64,000 nt of DNA from positions 5,289,160 to 5,353,159 of the forward strand of contig CM044964.1 of the NCBI GenBank assembly GCA_024516035.1. Reading direction: 5' to 3'. The translations under genes and the position numbers were made by a program. The first letter of the stretch is position 1. Every line of letters begins with the position of its first letter. Under the pieces are notes generated by a model, which was not told the DNA's origin, searched no databases, and saw only the letters and a program-made list of their open reading frames with translations. Of the stretch, positions 56,004 through 64,000 are shown in pieces. The stretch is from Bactericera cockerelli. Its lineage: Eukaryota > Arthropoda > Insecta > Hemiptera > Triozidae.

Positions 56004-56936
56004 CAAGGTTAATGATGTGTGTCAACTGCTGTGTAAAAATCTCACGAAAGAATATTGGAAGAATAAGGTTTACGACTTACCAAGAGAGAATTTTTTGTAA
56101 GCTATAGAATGTAGAAAAAACAGTATTTTACTATATTATGTATAAACAAATTTAAAGAAAATCGTTTGAGCTGTTTTGGAGATACAAGTGATTTACTATA
56201 AAATGTCAATCTCAAAATTGTCAAGCTTATACGAGGATCACGAGGAAGTATTGCTTCCATATTTGGCAATGTTTTTTAGTACAAAAGATAAGTACTGTAT
56301 AGTGAGAAGTAGTAGGAAAGAGGTCCAGGGATTATGTCTTTTCAACTTTATACGTAAAGGTAAAGAACTAGTTAAAAACATTATACCTGTATGCTATTTA
56401 TTTTTAAGTTACTAACAAAAGTTTAAAAGAAGCTAATGTTTCTCTCTGAGAATAATCGTTGTGTATATTTATTTATATACATTTAAATCCGCTTTACTGA
56501 GAAACAAACAGAAAGCATTACAAAGAATTTACATACACTATATTTTTATCTAGGTTACGTGTACAAAAATGGGTTTAACATGTATAATTTCTTAATAGCT
56601 AACCTTCTTTTCGGAATGTATTTTCTTTTTACGACCGGAGCAACTTTGACTTTATTAAGTTTTATTGTACCAAGTCTCCAACATTCTTATCTTCATGCCA
56701 TATCAATAAAATTATGTAGAGCGTTGCCATTATCACCCCTTTTGTCCCTCTCTTTCCGCCTTCTTTCGACATTTCCACGCCCCCTGTCCCTTCCGACGGT
56801 AACCCCGCCCCTCTACACAATCATCTCATGTGACATCGCCAGGCAAGAATTTCATCCGGGCAGAAATTTTATACTTGCTGCTTGAGCGCACAATAACCAT
56901 GCAAATTTTATTGTTGTTTTGTTTTTTCTGAAGAGG

Positions 56937-56967
<31 letters not shown>

Positions 56968-57061
56968 TGAGTTTCCTACAGCAGGTGGCTCGTTAGAATA
57001 AAGCAAACCTATAAAATTTGTTAGTTTGTTTTTAAAATTGAAAAAAATCTGGTGTAAACAT
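56004..57061. other. Intergenic, no repeat recognised
   Basis: Includes small open frames (56176-56415 and 56559-56885, both plus) with no recognisable domain and no codon signal; I do not call them genes. A 29-base A run lies at about 56937-56965. Confidence 0.55.
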
Positions 57062-57715
57062 CACACGACTTTCCTTATCTCCCAAAAAGGAGTCGAATTC
57101 CGCCACTGGTGACTGAACGGTAACAGATAACTAAAAATCAATGCCAAATTCGTGATCAGCACTTCAAAATCATATAATTTGATATGTCACAACCCCCATC
57201 TAGGATGAATAATAAAAAAGTTAGTCCAATCGGGTCCCCCTACAATACCGGTAAATTGGGGCCGGTTTCAAAAAAGTTAAAGATATCAAAAAAATGATCA
57301 GAGTGAACCCCTATTATTTTTTTAATCTGAGAAAATGTTGTTCTCTAACTTTTTTTGTATCTTTAACCAATTCAAAGAAGCGGTGCTTGCGGCCAATATT
57401 TGCGGCCCTGCGGCCGCAGAATGCGGCCGATTTCAACCAAAAGTTTCATGGTTCGTCTGGTGTATAAAATTAATTACCATACCAAATTTCAAGTCTCTAG
57501 CTCTTACCGTTCTTGAGATATCCTGTTCACACACAGACACACACACAGACACACACACAGACACACACACACACAGACAGACGCACGGACCAATGGCTGA
57601 AAACAACTTTTTTCGTATCCTGAGGCTATGATTCGTCCAGAAATGTGAAAAGCTGGGTAGGTCAAATTTTCGACGAATACAATACTTTCCTTATTATAGG
57701 ATAAGGAAAGTAAAA
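57062..57715 (-). repeat. 650-bp hairpin-ended interspersed repeat (X), clean copy
   Basis: The element strand starts with a hairpin (ACTTTCCTTATCCTATAATA AGGAAAGT), passes CGTCGAAAATTTGACCTACC, CGAATCATAGCCTCAGGATA, a (TGTGTCTG)n stretch and GGCCGCAGGGCCGCAAATAT, and ends at GGAGATAAGGAAAGTCGTGT. The last 12 bases of the end invert the first 12. It is non-coding: the GC-rich NotI-like palindromic part and the microsatellite give only spurious frames. Related pieces are at 745-938, 8641, 50403 and 58882. Confidence 0.85.
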
Positions 57716-57739
57716 AATCAACATACGAGTAGTGGATCA

Positions 57740-57930
57740 TTGTGTGATTTAAATGAGTGGTTCACTTGTGTGCCGTCAAGAGAGTGGTACAATTGTGTGC
57801 CTTTCAGTGTGTGGTTTGTAATTTATATGGGTGCCGCCACGATAGTGAACCATTGTGTTTTCAAAGTTCACTTGTGTGCCGTCAAGTGAGTGGTTCAATT
57901 GTGTACCGTCAAGAGAGTGGCTCATTTTTT
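57740..57930. repeat. Irregular tandem array of GTGTGCCGTCAAGAGAGTGG
   Basis: Five to six units of about 30 bp, with single-base variants. It shares the motif with the array at 51340-51690. Confidence 0.8.
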
Positions 57931-58134
57931 TTTTTTTTTTTTTTAAAGATGAGTGTATCACAGCCTTTTTTATTTCGTAGCCATAAAACAGCAGCTACTG
58001 TATTCGCTTGTGGTCTGTGTTGTAGTCTGCCCATCCCGTAATATGCCTCCCCTCTGATGGGCGAGAAGTGACACAGTACTTTCCATTCACGTGCTGTGTC
58101 AACATGAGCGCACCGGAAGGTAACCCTCACAAAC

Positions 58135-58245
58135 AACTGTAACCAAAATTTGAATACAATTTTTTGTCGGCGCGGGTGTTCAAACCCGGGATCTTCCGCA
58201 TGGTAAGTGAGTGCTTTGCCGCTTAGATTAGTGGTGCGCGTCTTT
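58135..58245 (-). mobile_element. tRNA-like SINE head
   Basis: TTGAATACAATTTTTTGTCG, GCGCGGGTGTTCAAACCCGG and CATGGTAAGTGAGTGCTTTG follow the same order as the head at 44055-44143. The copy is decayed. Confidence 0.6.
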
Positions 58246-58739
58246 CATTGTCATTCGCGCGTTGTCAATGAGCAGCTCTCTTGTGTGCATTCAAGAGAGT
58301 GGATGATTTATTTAATTACTTCTCACTTTTCTGTTTATACTGATTCAAATAGAGAGGTTAGTTGATGGCATGGATATTCTGAACTATTACCTGCTGATGA
58401 GAGCAAATAAGCTCGAAACAGCTGTCCAGGTATGTTCTGATGTACATATACATCTAGTACAATTTCTCACTTTTCTGTTTATACTGATACTGATTACTGT
58501 TCGTCAAAAAAATTAAAAGCATCAACACGCGCCGCGAATATTTAGAAAATAGAATACAAACCGGAAAAAAACTATCCCATTACGCATCCCTAGTACAAAT
58601 GTGTGCTTTGTTTATCGTTGGGCCCTGGTATATATCATTATTCATATGTATATATTCAGTTTTATACGAGATATATATATTTTGTTCTCTCACTGTGTGT
58701 GGGGTTCTGCGCCGCGAATTAGCATAATGTGACTTTTGT
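58246..58739. other. Intergenic
   Basis: A 28-base direct repeat (TTACTTCTCACTTTTCTGTT-like, at about 58315 and 58465) and nothing else recognised. Confidence 0.5.
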
Positions 58740-59260
58740 ATGCGAAAAACGTGAGCCTCCCTCCCTTTATTCCCATTCTATCTCTCTTTTTTTCTCTCTC
58801 TCTCTCTCTGTCTAACTCTCCTTCTTTCTTTCTCTTCCTCTCCTTTTACCTCCTTTTCTCTGTGTTTTTTTCTTCCTTTTTTACTTTCCTTATCCTATAA
58901 TAAGGAAAGTATTGTATTTGTTGAAAATTTGATCTACCCAGTTTTTTTCTTTATCTATATCTATTTTTTGCGGTCTTTTCTTTCTTTCTCTTCTTTTGTG
59001 TGGCGCTTTCACCTCTCTATTTCTCCAGTATATTCTCTCTATCTCTCTCCCTCCCTTCATCTCTATTTTCTACTACTCCTCTACTCTACTCGTTCTGTTA
59101 TCTCTATCTGTCTTTCTCTTTTTCTTTTCTTCTCGTTTCTTCCTATATCCTTCTCTCCAAGTTTCCCCATTACCGTTATCTCTCATAATTTTATCTCTCC
59201 TCTTCATTTCCTCTTCTACATTGTCCTTATCTCTCTGTTCAAAGGATTTCTCAAAAGGTC
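58740..59260. repeat. Long pyrimidine-rich tract with a repeat X end inside
   Basis: C/T-rich plus strand with CTCTCT cores. At 58882-58945 it is interrupted by the hairpin start of repeat X (TTACTTTCCTTATCCTATAA TAAGGAAAGT). Confidence 0.75.
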
Positions 59261-59477
59261 ATGGATTATTATAATATTTGTGTTGTTAAGATCGGCCCTT
59301 GAATGGACCGAAAATTTCCCGTTTCGAATGACATTGATGTTTTAATGAGACTTCTAGCAAAAAAGAAGAAGAAGAAAAAAAAAAAAAAAAAACGGTTACA
59401 CTTCAACAATCAACTACACTGTTTTTATTATTTTGTCATATTTTTACATTAGATTGGTGTATTCTTACAATATGTAT

Positions 59478-59705
59478 AAGGGTTAGGTGGAGGAGATTTC
59501 CACTGGCACTAACCCCCCCCCTTTAATTAGAATATTAATTTTATTACTTCCGAGAAATTTCTAATATTAGAAATCGGAAGTATTGTGTTCGTTTTTTCTT
59601 CTTTATTTATTTTTGAAAATATTAAATCTTTTATTTATTCTTAATTTTATATTGTAAATATTGTACATTTCTTTGTCCTCCTAATAAAGATTAAAATAAT
59701 AATAA
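59478..59705 (+). repeat. LINE-tail repeat copy with an inserted hairpin
   Basis: GGTTAGGTGGAGGAGATTTC, CACTGGCACTAACCCCC, TTTAATTAG, then an imperfect hairpin ACTTCCGAGAAATTTCTAAT/ATTAGAAATCGGAAGT (59546-59581), and the tail CTCCTAATAAAGATTAAAAT (AAT)n. The hairpin's left half also occurs at 51475. Confidence 0.7.
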
Positions 59706-60133
59706 TACTTAATCTTTGTCATATCATTGGACTTGTTATTGATGTTGAAATTAAAACAGGAATTTTTTAAAACACTAATTTTTTAAAACACTAGTTAGTA
59801 TTAATTATAAATACCTTTTATAAATCATTAGCATTCCACACAAATTGAATTTAATTTACATTTTCGTATGTTGAATAATCTTCATTATTAAGATAGTAGT
59901 AAAATCTTCATGTTTAATACCTAGACCTAGATCATATCTATTTATAATTTTCATGATATTATGATCACGAAATATTTCGTATAGAGAAACAAGGGCTTAA
60001 TTACCTCAAGCTAATATCACTAATATTACAATCGTCAGAAAATTACCCCAAGGTAACATTGCCATTAGTATACCATGATCAAATAGGTAAGATAATATCA
60101 CCATCACTAGTTATAAAGAAGCTATTATTATTA
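59706..60133. other. Intergenic, AT-rich
   Basis: No supported feature. Confidence 0.5.
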
Positions 60134-60412
60134 TTACCTTCGTGAAGAATTAAATATTATAATTATAATAATTACCTTTGAGAAAAAGGTAGTATTATAA
60201 TTATTATTATTACCTTTGTAAACAAGGTATTATTATAATTATAACCTTCGTGAAGAAGGTATTATTATGATTATTACCTTTGTAAAGAAGGTATTATTAT
60301 AATTATTATTACCTTTGTAAAGAAGGTATTCTTATAATAATTATTACTTTCGTGAAGAAGGTATTATTATTATTACTATCTTCGTGAAGAAGGTATTATT
60401 ATTATTACTATC
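60134..60412. repeat. Minisatellite of palindromic units
   Basis: About eight units of 32-45 bp, each a short palindrome ACCTTYGTRAAGAAGGT followed by ATTATTATAATT-type spacer. The palindromic core is conserved while the spacer varies. Confidence 0.9.
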
Positions 60413-60439
60413 TTTTCAATTTTCAATTTCAATTTTTCA

Positions 60440-61128
60440 ATTTTATTTTATTATAGTGAATAAACAAAACAGTCAAAGCCGTTACAAGTATCGACTTTAA
60501 CCAATTACATTGGTACTCACTTAAAGCTAATTCAGAATTCAAAAAATGGAACTAATATTTAGCAATTAACATAAAAAATATGAGGAATAAATTTGATGCA
60601 GTGAACTTCTACAATCAACATACTATAAGTTTTAGCAAAATTAGAAACTCTCAGGTGTTTTGAAACTCGAAAAGAATATTTTTAACCAGTGAGATAAATG
60701 GAAAGAATCCTGAAGAAAAGTCTAGTTCAGGGTGTTTGTTACATATGGACATGATCCTATTTATAGGTACTAATTTCGATATTTCTGAAGGAGAAATTCT
60801 GAAGTGTTGATGGTGACGAGCATTCAATCTAGGGATATTGAAATGTATGATGTTCAGTAAGTGTGGACAACATATTGAGCCATTTAAGAGTTTGTAAATA
60901 AATAAAATATCTTTATATGTCCTGCGATGATCAAGCTTTTGTAATTTATAGAAAGACAGGGATGCATGGTAGGTTAGGGACCGTCCCCGGGAGCGGAAAG
61001 TAATTCTCCTCAAGAAGTTTTTCTGTACTTGTTCAATAGTGCCGGAACTAGTGGTACCTAATCCCCCCCATACCTCAGAGCCATATTCCAGTCTTGAACG
61101 TACAAGAGCGTTGTAGAGAACTGAATAT
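60440..61128 (-). mobile_element. jockey/CR1-like LINE, 3' part
   Basis: The 3' portion of a LINE whose 5' portion continues at 62956-64000. The element tail on the minus strand is an (AATTGAAA)-type simple repeat near 60416-60450. The 3' UTR is about 200 bp. Confidence 0.8.
60651..61125 (-). pseudogene. LINE reverse transcriptase, C-terminal part
   Basis: Reads SVLYNALVRSRLEYGSEVWG then TIEQVQKNFLRRITFRSRGR, KLQKLDHRRTYKDILFIYKL, and ends PFISLVKNILFEFQNT. VRSRLEY-S-EVW and IE-VQK-FLR are thumb-region landmarks of jockey/CR1-type RTs. The first residues of the apparent frame (MNDSY) come from the inserted transposon, not from the LINE. The upstream half of the same protein stands at 62956-63759. 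Confidence 0.85.
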
Positions 61129-61292
61129 GAATCGTTCATTTATAAAACCCCATAAGTCACTTTTTTTTCGAAATTCACTTTTTGAGTGATTTGAGTTTAT
61201 TGAAGACAAATACATCGTTCCGTGTAAAAACCACACAAATCGAACATTAAATGCGGGTTTTATAGGGTACGGAAATCTTCGTTCTGTGTAAG

Positions 61293-61321
61293 AACCCCGC
61301 AAGTCAATGACTTATGGGGTT
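61293..61321. promoter_or_regulatory. Back-to-back subterminal motifs over the transposase start
   Basis: AACCCCGCAAGTCA and TGACTTATGGGGTT flank a single A, and the candidate ATG (61307) lies in the middle. The motif is also the core of the TIR, so it is a plausible transposase-binding site overlapping its own gene start; that role is inference. Confidence 0.5.
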
Positions 61322-62578
61322 ACTGCAGTGAACATCAACTGCTCTATCACAAGAGCGCGCTGTGGATTGTTTATAATGCACAATCTATTCAAACAAAAAT
61401 ATCCAGATCTCAATGTTAAGTACAAATTCTACATAAAATATTTCAAGGAAAACTTTTCTCTTCGTTTTGGAAGACCTCAGGTGGACACATGTATTACATG
61501 TGAGGAATTATCTGTGGAAATAAAAAATCCTCACATTGTTGACTCTGTTAAAAGGACATACATTGGAGAGAAAATTACTCATAGTCGAAGAGCTAAAAAA
61601 TTTTACAGTAAGATAACAGAGGTAAAAGAACTTTGTAAAGCAAATAGCAAGGTGTCAGGATTAACCTTTGATTTTATGCAAAACTTGCCTTTGCCTCATG
61701 TTCCTATTCAAAGAGTCTTCTATTTGAGACAACTTTGGGTTAATTGCTTTGGTATCAAAAATTTGAAAACAGACAAGTCATCCTTTTACACATACCATGA
61801 AGGAATAGCTAGAAAAGGAGCAAATGAAGTTTGTTCAATGCTTCTAGACTACATCAATACCAACATTGGTCCAGATATTGAGGAGCTTTACTTGTTCTCA
61901 GATGGTTGCCCTGGGCAAAATAAAAACCACACAGTGGTTCGATTCCTCCTAGCATTGGCTGAAACTAAACGTTTTAAAAAGATTCACTATTACTTTCCTG
62001 TGCGTGGTCATTCTTTTCTACCAAATGATCGTGATTTTGGGATCATCAAGAAAATAGTAAGAAGATATGACAGACTCTATCTTCCCGAAGAATACAATAC
62101 AATAATAAGAGAAACAAGTTCAAAGTTTACCGTGGTGGAATGGACCACAGATCGTGTATTGGATTTCGCAAAATGGTGGCCTCCTCTTTACAAAAAGAAC
62201 TCTCTATCTCGAGAGACTTTTGGAAAAAGAGTTCCAAAAAACGAGAAACAGTCATTTGTTCCTACATCCTTCAAATCATTCATGTATGATAGTTACACCC
62301 CCGGTGTTGTTCAATGTAACACTTTCATTGATGGTCTCTTTGTGCATAATTTTGCCTTGAAAAAGAATGCTGAGTCAGTGATCTCACTTCCAGAGGATAA
62401 GGCGTACAGAGGAGACAAGGTGTCTATCAAGATAAATAAAATAGGTGATATAAAAGATGTACAAAGTAGTATCCCTGTCGAATTCAAGGAGTTTTACGAC
62501 ACAATCATAGCATGGGATGTGGCGGATATAGATAGTGATGGGGCAGAAGATGACGGAGAGTATGATTTTGTTCCATGA
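61307..62578 (+). CDS. Putative RNase-H-fold transposase, uncharacterised arthropod family
   Basis: 423 residues, fully open, ending 340 bp before the right TIR. There is a CxxC pair in VDTCITCEEL (C62, C65), preceded by YFKENFSLRFGRP. Three acidic positions are spaced like a DDD/E catalytic core: FDFMQNLPLP (D122), LYLFSDGCPGQNKNH (D199), and PVRGHSFLPNDRDFG (D241/D243, with H235). The C-terminus is acidic (SDGAEDDGEYD). From memory, SDGCPGQNKN and GHSFLPNDRDFG typify a large, functionally uncharacterised animal family (I believe DUF7869). Here the gene is the only one between inverted repeats, which supports a transposase role. A stop at 61289 limits upstream extension, and the N-terminus may be short compared with relatives. 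The start at 61307 is the first ATG; a later Met (residue 24) is possible. Confidence 0.75.
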   Translation: MTYGVTAVNINCSITRARCGLFIMHNLFKQKYPDLNVKYKFYIKYFKENFSLRFGRPQVDTCITCEELSVEIKNPHIVDSVKRTYIGEKITHSRRAKKFYSKITEVKELCKANSKVSGLTFDFMQNLPLPHVPIQRVFYLRQLWVNCFGIKNLKTDKSSFYTYHEGIARKGANEVCSMLLDYINTNIGPDIEELYLFSDGCPGQNKNHTVVRFLLALAETKRFKKIHYYFPVRGHSFLPNDRDFGIIKKIVRRYDRLYLPEEYNTIIRETSSKFTVVEWTTDRVLDFAKWWPPLYKKNSLSRETFGKRVPKNEKQSFVPTSFKSFMYDSYTPGVVQCNTFIDGLFVHNFALKKNAESVISLPEDKAYRGDKVSIKINKIGDIKDVQSSIPVEFKEFYDTIIAWDVADIDSDGAEDDGEYDFVP

Positions 62579-62924
62579 TGTTCTATATTGTTCATCTTGA
62601 GTTTGTTATTTACTTTGAAACTTTGAAAAACTTTTTTAAAAACTCAAATTGTCCTTCAGTCATAAAAATAAAACACATAACCTGACATTTTTGAGCAAAA
62701 ACAAGCATTTTTTTGTTCAATTTTAGGTGTTCATTGTAAGAACCCCATAAGTCAACAATATAAAAAGTTGTCCTGGGGTGAACATATAATATATATAGAG
62801 CTCATTTTTTACTAAAACGATGCAGTTTTGATAGAGGAAGAGTTTATCTTTTAAAACGAAGAGAAATCTTGATTATTACTCAAGTTATAAAGTTTTTTGT
62901 CCCTCCTGAAAAATTAGGAAATGC
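62579..62924 (+). other. 3' untranslated and subterminal part of the transposon
   Basis: AT-rich, with one direct copy of the motif (CATTGTAAGAACCCCATAAG TCAA at 62733-62756) before the right TIR. AATAAAACA at 62668 could serve as a poly-A signal. Confidence 0.6.
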
Positions 62925-62955
62925 TGACTTATGGGGTTTTACAAATGAACGATTC

Positions 62956-64000
62956 ATATGTAGTTGGACTTTTAAAATCTTTAGTTACCCAGTAAACTAG
63001 TCCAGAGTTTCTTCTAGCAGTTGCTAATATTTTTTGAACATGGCAGTCAAAATAAAGTTTGCTGTCCATATGAATGCCCAGATCTCTGTGCACATGTTTC
63101 CTACAGATAATACTACCATTTATTTCATAATTGTGTAAGTAAGTAGTCCGTTTTCTGGTAAATGAAATGGTTGCAGTTTTTGATGGATTACACATCATAC
63201 CATTGTCAGAACACCAACGAATAACAGAGTCAATATCTTTTTGTAAAATTAAAGCATCATTAGGCTCGTAGATAATACGACTAATTTTGAGGTCATCAGC
63301 AAAGATTTCAAAGTGGCTGGTGATAACGTTTTTAATGTCATCAATGAATATATTAAACAGGACAGGTCCCAGATTTAAACCTTGAATTACTGAAGAGGGT
63401 ATACTGTGTCCCTCTGATAGAAAGTTACCATTTTTTACCTTAAATGTTCGACCCTCCAAGTAACTTTTAAAGAAAATACGGTATGCAGGTGTGAGTCCGA
63501 AATAACTTAGTTTTCTTAACAGAAGGCTATGATTTACGAGGTCGAACGCCCGGCTCAAGTCAAAATAGACTGTATCCACTTGCAAGTGGTTAAGGACAGG
63601 TGGGGACGAAAACTGTAAAAAAGAAACCAAGTTTGTGACAGTTGATCGACCACTCAAAAATCCATGCTGATGCGGACTCAATATATTTTTTATATGATAA
63701 CTCAGATGATTCACAATTATTTTCTCAAATATTTTTGAAAAATTTGTCAATAAGGCCACAGCCTGTAATTTTTGACATCGTTAACATCGCTGTTCTTAGG
63801 TACGGGGACAACAATAGATGTTTTCCAAGATTTTGGAAAACTCCCAGATTTTAAAGAAAAATTAAAGATTTTGCAAAGTATGGGGCGATTATAAAAATAC
63901 AACCTTTAACAATAAAAGACGGTATACCATCAGAGCCTGAAACACAGGAAGATTTTAAAGACTTTGCAGCCTTGACAACATCCCCGACTGTGATACCGGG
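62956..64000 (-). mobile_element. jockey/CR1-like LINE, 5' part, runs off the window
   Basis: Continues the LINE interrupted at 61129. The RT region is readable to the window end but has frameshifts near 63770 (one base lost at NYRP-VALL) and 63850 (KSLIF / FSLKSGSFPK). The first readable codons at the edge (GITVGDVVKAAKSLKSS, SGSDGIPSF) match the start of an RT domain. Confidence 0.85.
62960..63759 (-). pseudogene. LINE reverse transcriptase, N-terminal and palm part
   Basis: Reads ALLTNFSKIFEKIIVNHLSY, LSPHQHGFLSGRSTVTNLV, DTVYFDLSRAFDLVNHSLLL (motif A with D), SSVIQGLNLGPVLFNIFIDD (motif B, usually VPQGS), FEIFADDLKI (catalytic FADD), then NPSKTATISF and RDLGIHMDSKL. The VPQGS to VIQGL change and the upstream frameshifts show decay. 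The frame ends inside the inserted transposon (ESFICKTP is transposon sequence). Confidence 0.85.

Larger units (their letters stand above)
61129..62955 (+). mobile_element. DNA transposon, 1.83 kb, 31-bp TIRs, inserted in a LINE
   Basis: The ends GAATCGTTCATTTATAAAAC CCCATAAGTCA at 61129-61159 and the inverse at 62925-62955 differ at one base. Flanks are ATAT at 61125-61128 and 62956-62959; because ATAT is palindromic, a TA duplication with slightly longer ends fits equally well. Removing the element and one flank copy restores the LINE frame across the join (T-T-Y / S-V-L). A 14-bp core, AACCCCATAAGTCA, occurs in both TIRs and again, with small changes, at 61293, 61308 (inverted) and 62741. 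The single gene inside is on the plus strand. The superfamily is not assigned. Confidence 0.9.

Noticed and set aside
56176..56415. 79-residue open frame
   Set aside because: It has no signal, domain or paralogue, and its length is expected by chance in this composition.
60134..60412. CRISPR-like array of palindromic repeats
   Set aside because: The spacers are simple ATT-rich variants of one another, not unique sequences.
62154..62360. Second small gene inside the transposon
   Set aside because: It is a shadow frame of the transposase gene with no independent support.

Overview
The window is nuclear DNA from an animal, most likely an arthropod; a plant-feeding hemipteran would fit, but the sequence does not prove it. 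The evidence is spliced exons with GT/AG sites, AT-rich non-coding DNA, several non-LTR retrotransposons, a mariner, Helitrons, MITEs and many tRNA-derived SINEs. No bacterial genes, rRNA genes, CRISPR arrays or clear free-standing tRNA genes were seen.

Layout. 0-8 kb: repeats, one orphan candidate exon, and a plus-strand M14 carboxypeptidase-like copy (6.5-7.4 kb) whose catalytic domain is missing. 8.0-8.1 kb: a 100-N gap. 8.6-10.7 kb: repeats with growing sequence error. 10.9-33.7 kb: a block of very poor base quality, with bases smeared into short homopolymers and a 94-base G run. Its open frames are not credible, but smeared copies of SINEs and a LINE-tail repeat can still be recognised in it. 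33.9-38.0 kb: three exons of a minus-strand secreted M14-like gene in which all three zinc ligands are replaced; its downstream exons would lie in the smeared block. 38.3-44.2 kb: LINE fragments (including an R2/R4-like element with CCHC and restriction-like endonuclease motifs), SINEs, a piggyBac-like MITE and a short Helitron. 44.2-47.7 kb: a nearly complete RTE-like LINE with a 12-bp target duplication. 47.7-60.4 kb: minisatellites, long pyrimidine-rich tracts, SINEs, a dead mariner and a hairpin-ended interspersed repeat. 60.4-64.0 kb: a jockey/CR1-like LINE interrupted by a 1.8-kb DNA transposon that encodes a 423-residue putative RNase-H-fold transposase.

How the parts relate. Apart from the two carboxypeptidase-like loci and one orphan exon, nearly everything recognised is mobile or tandem-repeat DNA, and insertions are often nested: a MITE in a LINE tail, a transposon in a LINE, a mariner in a SINE, a Helitron in an intron. 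Several nestings preserve the empty site, or a paralogous empty site lies elsewhere in the window, so element ends can be set to the base. The two most interesting items are the transposon at 61129-62955 and the non-catalytic M14-like secreted protein family.
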